From the NCBI RefSeq assembly GCF_000012865.1, contig NC_007503.1, forward strand, positions 2,115,001 to 2,179,000: a DNA stretch of 64,000 bases, written 5' to 3'. The notes under the pieces were generated by a model that did no database searches, was not told where the DNA came from, and saw only the letters and a program-made list of their open reading frames with translations. Source of the stretch: Carboxydothermus hydrogenoformans Z-2901 (lineage in GTDB: Bacteria; Bacillota; Z-2901; Carboxydothermales; Carboxydothermaceae). Position numbers and translations under genes: made by a program. Of this stretch, positions 1 to 11,279 are shown piece after piece (positions within the stretch are counted from its first letter, which is position 1; each line of letters starts with the position of its first letter).

Positions 1-16
1 AGATATTTTCTACCAC

Positions 17-1021
17 TTAATCCACCGCCTTTGCTGTAAGCTTTTTAACTTCCTCGGCATTAAGCCAGCAGCTAACCCGGTGACCAGGAGAAACTTCAGT
101 TTCCGGTGGTTCGTACATAGCACAGATTTTCATGGCATGTTCGCAGCGAGGCCAAAATGCACAACCTTTAGGCGGATTTATTAAATCCGGCGGCCGACCG
201 GTAATGGGAACCAATGGAACTGACCGGTCTTGGTCTAAACGCGGAACCGATTTTAAAAGTCCCCAGGTATAGGGATGTTTCGCATTGTAAAAAATTTCTT
301 CGGTATTTCCTTCTTCCACCACTTTTCCGGCATACATAACCACAACTCGCTCGGAAAATCCAGCTACAACACCCAAATCGTGGGTTATGATAATAACCGA
401 CATATGCAGTTTATTTTGCAGCTCTTTTAAAAGCTCCAAAATCTGGGCCTGAATGGTAACATCTAAAGCTGTAGTAGGCTCGTCCGCGATTAAAAGCTGT
501 GGGTTGCAGGCAAGGGCTATGGCAATTAAAACCCTCTGGCGCATCCCACCGGAAAACTCATGGGGATATTGCTTTAACCTCTTTTCCGGCTGGTTAATTC
601 CTACCATCTTTAATAGTTCAATCATCCGCTCTTTTGCTGCTTCACCTTTTAATCCCTGGTGAACCCGCAGTACCTCACCCAGTTGGGTTCCAATGGTTAA
701 AGTGGGATTTAAGGAAGTCATGGGGTCTTGCGAGACCATTCCAATCTCTTTACCCCGTATTTTCGCCATCTGTTCCTGGGTTTTGGGGACCAAGTCCTCC
801 CCGTTAAAAAGGATTTGCCCGCTGACAATTTTCCCCGGAGGTGTAGGGATTAACTTCATTATCGTGTGGGCTGTAACAGATTTGCCACACCCCGATTCCC
901 CGACGATGGCAACAACTTCACCTTTTTTGACACTAAAGGTTACACCGCGGACAGCTTGGACATCGCCGGCAAAAGTTTTAAAGTTTACCCTGAGGTCTTT
1001 TACTTCTAAAATGTTTGCCAC
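17..1021 (-). CDS. oppD: Peptide ABC transporter ATP-binding protein (OppD/DppD)
   Basis: ATPase of a dipeptide/oligopeptide importer, acting on the cytoplasmic face of the membrane. The 334-residue product has a Walker A motif GESGCGKS near residue 41, the signature FSGGMRQRV near 157 and Walker B LLIADEPTTALD near 178. The C-terminal extension with the paired cysteines of FWPRCEHAMKIC is the oligopeptide/dipeptide C-terminal domain, which separates it from other ABC ATPases. The GTG start follows GGAGG. It is the last gene visible in an operon running oppA-oppB-oppC-oppD on the minus strand; a second ATPase (oppF) would be expected just outside the window. The transported substrate (peptide, nickel or other) cannot be told from sequence. 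Confidence 0.93.
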   Translation of the reverse strand: MANILEVKDLRVNFKTFAGDVQAVRGVTFSVKKGEVVAIVGESGCGKSVTAHTIMKLIPTPPGKIVSGQILFNGEDLVPKTQEQMAKIRGKEIGMVSQDPMTSLNPTLTIGTQLGEVLRVHQGLKGEAAKERMIELLKMVGINQPEKRLKQYPHEFSGGMRQRVLIAIALACNPQLLIADEPTTALDVTIQAQILELLKELQNKLHMSVIIITHDLGVVAGFSERVVVMYAGKVVEEGNTEEIFYNAKHPYTWGLLKSVPRLDQDRSVPLVPITGRPPDLINPPKGCAFWPRCEHAMKICAMYEPPETEVSPGHRVSCWLNAEEVKKLTAKAVD

Positions 1022-1032
1022 TTTAAAACCTC

Positions 1033-1947
1033 CTATCTTCTGGCCCGCGGGTCTAAGGCATCTCTTAACCCGTCACCAACAAAGTTAAAAGCCAGCATGG
1101 TTATACTGATAAAGAACGCCGGGAAAAATAATTGCCACGGATAAACTTGAATTGATTCAAGCCCTTCGCTTGCTAAGCTACCCCAACTTGCCATTGGGGC
1201 TGAAACCCCTAACCCTAAAAAACTCAACCAGGCTTCAGTAAAAATAGCTTCTGGAATCATTAAGGTCATGGCAACAATAATCGGACCCATTGTATTCGGA
1301 ATTATGTGTCTAACTAAAATTCGAAGCGGGCTTGCTCCTAACACCTTCGCTGCAAGAACAAATTCTTGTTCTTTTAAAGATAGAACTTGTCCTCTTACTA
1401 TTCTCGCCATATTTAGCCAGTAAACAGCTCCTAACGCTACAAATATTGTTTTTAATCCTGGCCCAAGCACAACCATCAGTAAAATTACATAAAGCAAGAA
1501 GGGTATACTCGAAAGGATTTCAACTATCCTCATCATTACTTCATCTAATTTTCCTCCAAAGTATCCTGAAATACCACCATACAATACCCCAATAACAAAA
1601 CAAATTATGGTAGTAATAACGCCAATTGTTAAGGATATCCTTGCACCATACCATATTCTCGTAAACAAATCTCGTCCCAAATAATCAGTACCAAAATAAT
1701 AATTGCTGTTTGGAGGTTGATTTGCATCAATTACACTTTGTTCATAATAGGTATGACCAGAAATACTAGGACCAATAATCGCCATAATTATAAGTAACAT
1801 TATTATTGTAAGACCTAATACCGCAAGTTTATTTTTCCTAAAACTTCTTACAACATCTTGCCAGTAAGTAGTTTTTGGTCTTGTTATTGCTTCAGCATTT
1901 TTTTCTTCTGTTCTTATCTTTTCTACCATTTCTTTTGTTATATCCAT
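1033..1947 (-). CDS. oppC: Peptide ABC transporter permease (OppC/DppC)
   Basis: Inner-membrane permease of the peptide importer, 304 residues. A cytoplasmic N-terminus of about 40 residues precedes the first membrane segment (NKLAVLGLTIIMLLIIMAII); the stretch near residue 70-100 containing YYFGTDYLGRDLFTR is the hallmark of the OppC/DppC branch. The EAA loop, which contacts the ATPase, is seen as LGASPLRILVRHIIPN near 205. It lies 11 nt upstream of oppD and 5 nt downstream of oppB, so the three are surely cotranscribed. Confidence 0.92.
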   Translation of the reverse strand: MDITKEMVEKIRTEEKNAEAITRPKTTYWQDVVRSFRKNKLAVLGLTIIMLLIIMAIIGPSISGHTYYEQSVIDANQPPNSNYYFGTDYLGRDLFTRIWYGARISLTIGVITTIICFVIGVLYGGISGYFGGKLDEVMMRIVEILSSIPFLLYVILLMVVLGPGLKTIFVALGAVYWLNMARIVRGQVLSLKEQEFVLAAKVLGASPLRILVRHIIPNTMGPIIVAMTLMIPEAIFTEAWLSFLGLGVSAPMASWGSLASEGLESIQVYPWQLFFPAFFISITMLAFNFVGDGLRDALDPRARR

Positions 1948-1952
1948 TTTTC

Positions 1953-2888
1953 TTACTCTCCTTTGCCTAACTTAATTCTAGGATCAATAAAGCCATAAGA
2001 TATATCAACTAATAAATTCATAAATATTAATAATACACTGTAAAAAATCGTAAGACCCATAATTACCGTGTAATCCCGATTCGTAATACTTGTAACAAAA
2101 TCTCTACCTAATCCGGGGATAACAAATATTTTTTCAATAACAAAGCTTCCGGTAAAAATACCCGCAGCCATTGGTCCTAAATATGTTACAACAGGTAAAA
2201 TAGCATTTTTCAGGGCATGTTTAAATATCACTGTTTTTTCACTTAAACCTTTTGCCCTTGCAGTTTTTATATAATCTTTTTCTAACTCTTCCAGTAGATT
2301 CGCCCGCACCATTCTAGTAATAAAAGCCATTGGTAAAAAGGCAAGTGAAATAGACGGAAGTATAGCATTTGCCGGTGTTTCCCATAATGCTGCTGGTAAA
2401 AGATTCAATTTAAGAGCAAAAATATACATTAATAACGTAGCTAGAATAAAACTTGGAACTGAAAAACCAATAGTAGCTATTATAACACTTATATAATCCA
2501 AAATACTATTTTTTTTCAATGCTGAAATTATGCCCAAAAGCACTCCAAATGTAACTGCAATTAATAATGCAATAAACCCTAAAGACGCCGAAACCGGAAA
2601 ACCATCTTTAATTATTTCATTAACCGTTCTACCTTCATATTTTATCGAAACCCCAAGATCACCTTTTAGTAAATTGAGCATATAATATTCATACTGTTTT
2701 AATAATGGTTGATCTAAATGATATTTTGCCATTAAATTTTTCTCAACCTCTGGTGGGAGTTTTTTTGCATCCGTAAAAGGTCCTCCAGGTATGGAATGCA
2801 TTAAAAAAAACGTAATTGTTGCAATCAACCAAACTGCAATAATTCCACTAAAAATTCTTTGTCTTATTATCGCAAACAAATTAAACAC
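1953..2888 (-). CDS. oppB: Peptide ABC transporter permease (OppB/DppB)
   Basis: Inner-membrane permease that pairs with OppC, 311 residues and about six membrane segments. The N-terminus (RIFSGIIAVWLIATITFFLM) and the following HSIPGGPF are typical of the OppB/DppB branch. The EAA-type loop is RAKGLSEKTVIFKHALKNA near 210. It is separated from the binding-protein gene by 91 nt that contain a 17-bp inverted repeat, a common arrangement that lets the binding protein be made in excess over the permeases. Confidence 0.92.
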   Translation of the reverse strand: MFNLFAIIRQRIFSGIIAVWLIATITFFLMHSIPGGPFTDAKKLPPEVEKNLMAKYHLDQPLLKQYEYYMLNLLKGDLGVSIKYEGRTVNEIIKDGFPVSASLGFIALLIAVTFGVLLGIISALKKNSILDYISVIIATIGFSVPSFILATLLMYIFALKLNLLPAALWETPANAILPSISLAFLPMAFITRMVRANLLEELEKDYIKTARAKGLSEKTVIFKHALKNAILPVVTYLGPMAAGIFTGSFVIEKIFVIPGLGRDFVTSITNRDYTVIMGLTIFYSVLLIFMNLLVDISYGFIDPRIKLGKGE

Positions 2889-2934
2889 TCCTTTAAAAAC
2901 AATAGTAGTTTTATATTCAAGTAGTCTATCATAA

Positions 2935-2969
2935 AATCGAGGTATGTGTTAATAACACATACCTCGATT
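2935..2969 (-). terminator. 17-bp perfect inverted repeat between oppA and oppB
   Basis: The arms at 2935-2951 and 2953-2969 are exact reverse complements around a single base. On the minus strand the hairpin is followed by TTTTATGATAG, a weak U-tract. It can act as a partial terminator or a 3'-end stabiliser after the binding-protein gene. The length and perfection of the stem are seen directly; the role is inferred. Confidence 0.75.
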
Positions 2970-2979
2970 CTTTAAAATT

Positions 2980-4620
2980 CTACTCTATATAAGCATTTTT
3001 AAGATCAACCAAACTTGTAGGCAATACTAATACGCCCTTAACTTTATCTTTAATTTGAATATGAATATCTCTGAATGTGAGGGGTATTATAGGTGCATCG
3101 TTTATTAAAATACTTTCTGCTTCATGTAATGCTTTAAAGTGCTCCTCAAAACTTTTTGCGTTAATCGCTTCTCTAATTTTTGCATCATAGTTTTTATTAT
3201 CATAGCCCGGTGTATTGTTGCCATTACCTGTCATGAACATATCAAGGAAAGTCATAGGGTTTACATAATCTGCCGCCCAAGCATAAGCAACAATATGATA
3301 CGGCGATTTAACAAAATTTGGATTTGAGAGATACTTTCCAGCTAAAACCTTCCATTACATAACTTCCAGTTTAGTAGAAATATTTAAATTCTTTCTCCAT
3401 TGTTCTTGGAGATATTGAGCAATTTTTTTACTAGTTTCCCGATCTGCAGTTAAATAACGAAGTTCTGGGAATCCTTTACCATCAGGATATCCTGCTTCTG
3501 CAAGTAATTTCTTTGCTTCTTCTACATTATACTCAATTAAACTGCCACCTTTTTCTCTAAAGTCTTTGCCATCCGGTTCCTTAATCCCAAACGGAACAAA
3601 AGCATATGCCGCCTTTTGTCGTGGTAAAATCTTCGTTAAGCCCTCTCTATCAATAGCCATTGCTAAAGCTTTTCTAACTTTTGGATTATTTAATGGAGCT
3701 AGTTTGGTATTTAAAGCGGCGAAGTTTGTATTTAAACCAGAAATTTCTTTGGCCTTTCCTTGAGACATATACTGTTCTAAAAGAGCTGGTGGAATTAAGT
3801 CTACAGTTAAATCCAATTTACCTTGTTCAAAAAGAGTTGTTGCAGTTTGCTGGTCAGATACAAAATTAAATTCTACTTGTTCAAGTTTAACATTTTTAGC
3901 ATCCCAATAATTGGGGTTTTTAACCAGTACCACTTTTTCCTTCGGCTTATACTCCTTATACATAAAAGGACCATTACAAATAATATTTAAATTATCCTTT
4001 ACAAGAAAATCCGGATTCTCTTTTACCGTTTTTTCATTGATAGGTACCAATTGGGGCATAGTCACAATACTCAAAAAGTTTAAAGAGGGAGATACAAGTT
4101 TAACTTTAATCGTCTTATCATTTACCACTGTAATACCAACTGCATCTGCTTTAGCCTTTCCACTATTAAACTCTTTTGCTCCTTTTATTGGTGCTGAATC
4201 AGTTAATAGATAAGCATATGGTGCAGCTGTCTTGGGATCTAATAGTCTTAGCCATGAAAATTTTACATCCTTAGCTGTTACCGGGGTACCATCAGACCAT
4301 TTTGCATCTCTCAAATAAAAAGTATATTCTGTTCCATCAGGAGACACTTCCCATTTTTCTGCTAACGCAGGAACAATTTTACCATTAGCATCAAACTTCA
4401 CGAGAGTTTCAAAAGTTTGGTTAACTACATCCGCAGCATATAAATCTGACATTTTGTTAGGGTCTAATGTTGAGCCCTCATCACCTACTGCCAAAACTAA
4501 TTTTTGTTCTGGCTTCTCCCCGGTTTTGTTCTCCTCGGTCTTCTTCGCGCAGCCGGTAAAGACCAAAGAGAAACTCAACACTACCGCTAAAAGCGCCAGT
4601 AAACCGTTTCTTTTTCTCAA
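2980..4620 (-). pseudogene. oppA: Peptide-binding lipoprotein gene (OppA/DppA family) with in-frame TAA
   Basis: Extracytoplasmic solute-binding protein (SBP family 5) of the peptide importer. Reading starts best at the TTG at 4620, 8 nt after AGGAGG; the alternative TTG at 4629 abuts the ribosome binding site. A lipoprotein signal ends at the lipobox FTGC. The frame is open to a TAA at 3355-3357 (after NISTKLEVM) and then stays open in the same frame from WKVLAGKY to the stop at 2980, completing a normal family-length protein of about 546 residues. Family members usually have an acidic residue at this position (VMEWK), so a single GAA to TAA change explains the break. The 33 residues after the stop plus the following 91 match the usual C-terminal domain. 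Either a recent nonsense mutation or a sequencing error. Without readthrough the transporter would lack the last quarter of its receptor. Confidence 0.85.
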
Positions 4621-4802
4621 TGCACACAACCTCCTTTAAATTTTTAATATTTTGCCCCCAGGTAACAGTATTAATAGTTCGACAGGCTCTCGTACTTTCC
4701 TGCCGAAATTTTGTGTATACAAAATATTTTATTCATAATATACTCTATATTTTCAAAATTTTCAATATTAATACAAAAAGCAAATTTCCCCTCTGCCCCC
4801 TT

Positions 4803-6281
<1,479 letters not shown>

Positions 6282-6755
6282 TTATTCTAAAATATCGACT
6301 ATCTCGTATTTTAAAGTACCCGCAGGTACTTTCACCTCTACCACAGTTCCTTTTTTCTTTCCTAAAATAGCACTCCCAACGGGCGATTCGTTGGAAATTT
6401 TATTGGCTGAAGGATCAGCTTCCGCCGACCCTACAAGATAATACTCTTCTACCACTCCATATTCGAGGTCTTTTAAAACCACTTTTGAGCCCAAGGTAAC
6501 CACATCTTTTTGCTGGTCATTTTCAATAATTTTAGCATTCCTTAACATTTTTTCTAAAGTAATTATCCGTCCTTCGATAAAAGCCTGCGCATTTTTGGCA
6601 TCTTCGTATTCGGAGTTTTCACTTATATCCCCAAATTCTATTGCCTGCTTAATCCTTTCGGCCACTTCCCGCCGTTTAACCGATTTCAACTCTTCTAATT
6701 CCTGTTCTAATTTTTTAAGCCCCTCTCGGGTTAAGATAACCTCTTTTTCCTTCAT
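6282..6755 (-). CDS. greA: Transcription elongation factor GreA
   Basis: Rescues backtracked RNA polymerase by stimulating its transcript cleavage. The product is 157 residues from the ATG at 6755, which has GGAGAG upstream; the longer reading to 6788 has no such site. The N-terminal coiled coil ([20 protein letters not shown]) carries the acidic tip [15 protein letters not shown]. The C-terminal FKBP-like domain contains LGSKVVLKD and the ending [13 protein letters not shown]. It is the first gene of greA-lysS. Confidence 0.97.
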   Translation of the reverse strand: MKEKEVILTREGLKKLEQELEELKSVKRREVAERIKQAIEFGDISENSEYEDAKNAQAFIEGRIITLEKMLRNAKIIENDQQKDVVTLGSKVVLKDLEYGVVEEYYLVGSAEADPSANKISNESPVGSAILGKKKGTVVEVKVPAGTLKYEIVDILE

Positions 6756-6800
6756 ATTTCTCTCTCCTTCAAGCTTAATAACTTCCATAAATTATACCGA

Positions 6801-6826
6801 AAGCACTGCTGGTAACAGCAGTGCTT
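6801..6826 (-). terminator. Hairpin between the dehydrogenase gene and greA
   Basis: The 11-bp arms AAGCACTGCTG (6801-6811) and CAGCAGTGCTT (6816-6826) surround a GTAA loop. It lies 56 nt after the stop of the dehydrogenase gene and 46 nt before greA. The U-tract is poor on both strands, but the position between two transcription units fits a terminator. Confidence 0.6.
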
Positions 6827-6881
6827 CATTTCTTTAAACGCAGTTTATTATAAAAGAGGAACTAAAGCTTGTCAAGAAATT

Positions 6882-7964
6882 TTAAGTAGCAAAAACAGAC
6901 TTTTTCAGAGCATTTTTTCTAATTTTTTCTATTTCTTCGGAAGATATTGCTCTCTCAAAGCTTCTAAAGCCTCCAACCTTAAAACCATGTTTCTGAGCCA
7001 ACCTGCTTATTTCTTCCACCTTTTCTAATTCCATGTCCCGCCCCAAAGAAAAGTTTTCAAAGCGCCCCTCTAAAGTTAAAATCATCGTCTCCGCCATACA
7101 GGCATAAGAAGTTTTGGGAGGAAAACCAAAGTTTAAGTTAAACTCCACATCTCCCGGAACTTCCACCACTCCACCCTCAATAACTAAAACATCATCCCGC
7201 AGCTTGGCTACCTCCTTCGAAACATCCCGGGGGCGTGAAACATCGCATACCACCGCTCCCGGTTTTAAATCTTCGGGCTCGATAATAGTATCCACCGAAC
7301 TTGTAACGGTTATTACTATGTCTGCTTCCTTTAAACTTTTTTTCACATTATCGGTAATGGCAACCGCCAACCCCGATTCTTTTAAAATTAGGTCCGCCAC
7401 CGGCTCAAGCTTCGCAAGGTTTCGTCCTACTAAAGTAAGATTTTTTACCTCCTTTGCCATAAAACGCGCTGCTACTTTGCCTATGGAACCGGCCGCTCCT
7501 ATTACCACCACATTGGCCTTTTTTAAATCGTGTCCCATAATCGCCGCAGCTTTTTTAGTTCCTTCCAGAGCAGTCGCAACGGTGTAACTGTTTCCGGTAG
7601 TCACCGCAATATTGAGGTTTTTCGCCACAGTAATCCCTGCATCACCCACTACCGAAGTAAAAGCTCCAAGGCCAACAATTTTGGCCCCTAACTTTTCCGC
7701 AACTTTTCCCGCTTCAATTATTTTCCCCAGAACAAACTCTTCGGGTAATTCAACCATCTGCCGGGTAGTTAGCGGACAGGTGATAAAATAACCTTCCACT
7801 TCATTATATGGTGATTTCACCCCGGTTATGTGGGAAGCTTTAAAGGCCGGCAGTTTTTTTAAGCCCCATTCAATTAGCCGATCCGGAAGATATTTGGCAA
7901 AGCCAAACTTTTTGGCTACATCCTTGGCTTCTAAAGGATGTATGATAAAAGCAAATTTGTCCAC
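6882..7964 (-). CDS. Rossmann-fold dehydrogenase resembling long-chain acyl-ACP reductase
   Basis: A 360-residue NAD(P)-dependent oxidoreductase. The N-terminal half has GAFTSVVGDAG and TTGNSYTVATALEG, which correspond to segments conserved in the acyl-ACP reductase family described in cyanobacteria (there GGFSSIV and TTGNTHTA). The nucleotide-binding motif is VVVIGAAGSIGKVAARFM near 150. The family reduces fatty acyl-ACP to the aldehyde in cyanobacteria; whether this Firmicute relative does so is unknown. It resembles shikimate and glutamyl-tRNA dehydrogenases only in the Rossmann part. The gene sits 2 nt after a helix-turn-helix regulator gene with which it must be cotranscribed. The GTG start has GAGGT upstream. 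Confidence 0.7.
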   Translation of the reverse strand: MDKFAFIIHPLEAKDVAKKFGFAKYLPDRLIEWGLKKLPAFKASHITGVKSPYNEVEGYFITCPLTTRQMVELPEEFVLGKIIEAGKVAEKLGAKIVGLGAFTSVVGDAGITVAKNLNIAVTTGNSYTVATALEGTKKAAAIMGHDLKKANVVVIGAAGSIGKVAARFMAKEVKNLTLVGRNLAKLEPVADLILKESGLAVAITDNVKKSLKEADIVITVTSSVDTIIEPEDLKPGAVVCDVSRPRDVSKEVAKLRDDVLVIEGGVVEVPGDVEFNLNFGFPPKTSYACMAETMILTLEGRFENFSLGRDMELEKVEEISRLAQKHGFKVGGFRSFERAISSEEIEKIRKNALKKSVFAT

Positions 7965-7966
7965 CT

Positions 7967-8497
7967 TTACTTACCTCCCCGCACCGATTTAATTGCTTCC
8001 CTTAAAACCTCTGGATCAAGATAAACATCTTCTTCAATGGGCGTATGCCCAATAGTAATCCCAATCACTTCCCGGTCAACAATCGCCTGGGCTACCTTTA
8101 CTCGCATATCCGAACCAATCATGATCACCGTATCAAACTGCTGCGCCGCCGCAATTAATTCCATTAAAAGGTTTACCAGCTCCGCCGCACTCTTCCCCTC
8201 AATAAATTCCCAGCGTTCTTTATCGGTCATCAATAAGGTAAAATCTACCCCTTCTTCTTCACAAACCTTTTTGAGCTCCTCTACATTTTTAAGGGGGAAG
8301 CCAAAGACGGCAATTTTTGTACCCTTGCGTATTTCTCCAATCCCTTCCAATCTTGAAATAAATGTCCGCTCTAACCCCAGAATATTGGCTGTTTCCTGCT
8401 GGGAATAACCCTGCGAGCGCAGCCTTAAAATTTCATCCACCATCCGGTCAATCTTATCCCTGGAAATAACTTTATCCCCAATTCTAACAATTTTCAT
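7967..8497 (-). CDS. Helix-turn-helix transcriptional regulator
   Basis: A 176-residue cytoplasmic protein. Residues about 20-52 form an XRE-like helix-turn-helix (LRSQGYSQQETANILGLERT followed by FISRLEGIGEI). The remaining 120 residues (KIAVFGFPLKN, DTVIMIGSDMRVKVAQAIVD, VIGITIGHTPIEED) look like an alpha/beta sensor domain that I do not recognise. It is cotranscribed with the acyl-ACP-reductase-like gene and has a perfect 15-bp palindrome 38 nt upstream of its start, so autoregulation is likely. Effector unknown. Confidence 0.75.
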   Translation of the reverse strand: MKIVRIGDKVISRDKIDRMVDEILRLRSQGYSQQETANILGLERTFISRLEGIGEIRKGTKIAVFGFPLKNVEELKKVCEEEGVDFTLLMTDKERWEFIEGKSAAELVNLLMELIAAAQQFDTVIMIGSDMRVKVAQAIVDREVIGITIGHTPIEEDVYLDPEVLREAIKSVRGGK

Positions 8498-8534
8498 AAC
8501 CGCTACCCCTTAAAAACTATCTCATAAAAAAAGA

Positions 8535-8566
8535 AAAATATGTACACAATTTTGTGTACATATTTT
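8535..8566. promoter_or_regulatory. Candidate operator: 15-bp perfect palindrome
   Basis: The arms AAAATATGTACACAA (8535-8549) and TTGTGTACATATTTT (8552-8566) are exact reverse complements with TT between them. The site is 38 nt upstream of the regulator gene and just beyond dusB. AT-rich ends and no U-tract on the minus strand side favour a dimer-binding site over a terminator. The likely ligand is the adjacent helix-turn-helix protein. Confidence 0.65.
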
Positions 8567-8595
8567 AACACTTTTATTCTGTCAATGCAACCATT

Positions 8596-9561
8596 TTAAT
8601 TTTTCTCCATCATTAAAAGTGCTTCTCTTACTTCCTCTGGAGTTTTCGCCCGGTTTAATATTTCCCTTAACCTAGAAGCACCGGGAAGACCTTTAAAATA
8701 CCAGCCCCCGTGCTTTCTCATTTCCCGCACTGCTATGTACTCGCCTTTAAATTTTAAAAGATACTCAAAATGCCTTAAAGCAACTTCCGCCTTTTCTTGG
8801 GGCGAAGGCTTGGGTAAAATTTCTCCCCGTTCAAGATAAAAAACGATCTGCTGAATAAGCCAGGGATTGCCCATAACCGCCCGCCCTATCATCACAAAAT
8901 CTACTCCAGTAAGTTCTAACATTTCCTTTGCCTTCTGAGGAGAATCCACATCCCCATTCCCCGCAACTTTTACTTTTACCGCCTGCTTAACCCGGCGAAT
9001 TATCTCCCAGTCCGCCTTTCCCGAATAGAATTGTTCCCGGGTGCGTCCGTGAACCGTAATCAGATCAGCCCCTGCCGCTTCCATTCTTTGGGCAAATTCA
9101 ATGGCATTTACAGTATTATCATCAAACCCCTTTCTTATTTTTACCGACACCGGAACGGAAACGGCATTTTTTACCGCCATAACAATCTTTTCCGCCAATT
9201 CTGGCTTTAACATTAAAGCCGCACCTTCACCGTTCTTCACAATTTTGGGAGCAGGGCAACCCATGTTGATGTCAATCATGCTGGCCCCAGCTTCCTCAAC
9301 TATACGGGCCGCTTCCGCCATTTTTTCCGGTGAACTACCAAAAATCTGGACTGCCACCGGCATTGCTTCCCCTTGTAAATCAATCATCTGCCGGGTTTTA
9401 GAGTTTCCGTGCAGCAAAGCTAAGTCGTTAATCATTTCGGTAACGGTAAGGCCTGCACCAAAACTTTGGCAAATAAGCCGAAAAGCTTTATCGGTAACTC
9501 CCGCCATTGGTGCTACAATCACCGGGTTTTTAAGCTTAATTTCCCGCCTGGTTGCGCTCAT
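8596..9561 (-). CDS. dusB: tRNA-dihydrouridine synthase (DusB family)
   Basis: FMN-dependent enzyme that reduces uridines in the tRNA D-loop. The 321-residue product has the family signature [20 protein letters not shown] with the catalytic cysteine near residue 101, [16 protein letters not shown] near 170, and the FMN phosphate-binding stretch [14 protein letters not shown] near 225. It overlaps the end of coaX by 26 nt and is the last gene of the cofactor operon. A dus gene at the end of a cofactor or transcription operon is common in Firmicutes. Confidence 0.95.
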
Positions 9562-10309
9562 AAATAAGTCTAATACCCTCCAGTGTTAAGTTCTGATCTA
9601 CCTTCTCTATTTGCCGGGAATCGGTTGCAATAAGTTCAGCCAAGCCACCGGTAGCAATAACTTTTGCCGCTCCGCCCAGTTCTTTTTTCATCCGGGCACA
9701 AATCTCATCCACCTGGCCGATAAAACCGTAAATTATGCCGGCCTGCATCGCCGAAACGGTATTTTTACCGATTACGCTCAACGGTTTTACAAGCTCAATC
9801 CGCGGCAGTTTAGAAGCCCGAGCAAAGAGCGCCTCGGTAGAAATTCCTATCCCCGGGCTAATAGCACCGCCAATATACTCACCTTTATCATTAATAGCAT
9901 CAAAAGTAGTAGCAGTTCCAAAATCAACTACGATTAATGGGCCACCGTAAATATGATAACCCGCCACCGCATTTACTATCCTATCCGCCCCTACTTCCCG
10001 GGGATTTTCAAACTTAATTTTTAACCCGGTTCTCACTCCGGGACCTATTACTAAAGGCTTAACTTTAAAATAGTTATAACACAGCTGCTCAAAAATGGGA
10101 GTTAACGGCGGTACCACAGAAGCAATTCCAATTCCCTCAATATCTTTAAAGCTAAGGTTTATAAAAGAAAAGAAATTATGTATTAAAACCGCATATTCAT
10201 CAACGGTCTTGTTTCTATCCGCTGCCATTCTCCAGGTTTTGATAAGTTTCCCCTTATCGTAAATCCCTAAAACTATATTGGTATTACCAATATCAATTGC
10301 TAAGAACAT
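9536..10309 (-). CDS. coaX: Type III pantothenate kinase
   Basis: Phosphorylates pantothenate, the first step of coenzyme A synthesis. The 257-residue length is typical. The ASKHA-fold phosphate motif [13 protein letters not shown] is at residues 5-17, the pantothenate site shows [12 protein letters not shown] near 100, followed by [12 protein letters not shown] near 122 and [11 protein letters not shown]. It overlaps birA upstream by 17 nt and dusB downstream by 26 nt. It lies in the same operon as panBCD, so the whole route to phosphopantothenate is encoded together. Confidence 0.96.
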
Positions 10310-11279
10310 GCTCCCCCTCTTTTCTTCTTAAGCTTATTTCTCCTGCCGCAAACCGTTTAACGGTATTTCCATCGTTTATTATTAAACTTCCGTCTTCTCC
10401 AAGGTCGTGGAGTACCCCTATATATTCCCGGTCGCCGGTAATTATCATCACTTCTTCCCCTAAAAAAGCCAGTCGCTTTTTATATTCCGTCAAACTTTGG
10501 GCAAATTCTCCCTTTTTAAACTCCTCATACAGTTTCTCAAATCTTTCTAAAAACATAGCTAATAAGCTTTGCCGGGAAACTCCCGGCAGATGTTCTTTCA
10601 AGGCAGTAGCGGGATAGGCAAAGCTACTTTTTACCTCTTCATCTAAAGGTTCGATATTTATACCTATGCCCACCACCGCATAAATTGTTCTCTCCGCTTC
10701 CGCAGCTATTTCGGTAAGTATACCGGCAACCTTCTGCCCATTAATTAAAAGGTCATTGGGCCATTTAATTTGCACATTAACCCCCAGATTTTCTAAGGCT
10801 TGAGCAAGGGCTAAGCCAGCTAACAGCGTTAACCTGGGAAGCTCCACAGGAGGTAAGCTGGGATAAAGGACCAAACTAAAATACAATCCCTGTCCCGGAG
10901 GCGAATTCCAGCTGCGCCCAAGCCTGCCGCGGCCAGCGGTCTGACCGTTAGCCGACACCAAAAAGCCTTCAGGAACCTTATTGGCGGCCAGCTCCTTGGC
11001 CCGGTCGTTTGTTGAACCTATTAAATCGTGATATTCCCCGGTATGCCCCAAATAGCGGGTTTTAAGGAACGGTTTTAATAAATAATACGCCGGTATGTCA
11101 GGATAACGCTCCAGCTTGTAACCCTTCCTGGGATGGGCGGTTATCTCATACCCTTCCCGTTTAAGCTCCTTGATATGCTTCCAGATAGCCGTCCTTGTCA
11201 CTCCAAGTTTTTGAGAAATTTCTTCACCGGATACATAATCCTGACTTTTAACTAACATGGAGATAATTTCCTCTTTCAT
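10293..11279 (-). CDS. birA: Bifunctional biotin-protein ligase / biotin operon repressor
   Basis: Activates biotin as biotinyl-AMP, attaches it to carboxylase carrier proteins, and uses its N-terminal domain to repress biotin genes. A winged helix at residues 1-65 includes [20 protein letters not shown]. The catalytic domain shows GRGRLGRSW near 117 and [19 protein letters not shown] near 170. An SH3-like C-terminal domain follows. The start overlaps the nadC stop (ATGA-type junction). Biotin genes are not in this window, so targets would be elsewhere. Confidence 0.95.

Noticed and set aside
4714-4733. Near-palindrome ATTTTGTGTATACAAAAT upstream of oppA as an operator
   Set aside because: The arms mismatch in the middle and the region is AT-rich, so chance is likely; unrelated in detail to the palindrome at 8535.
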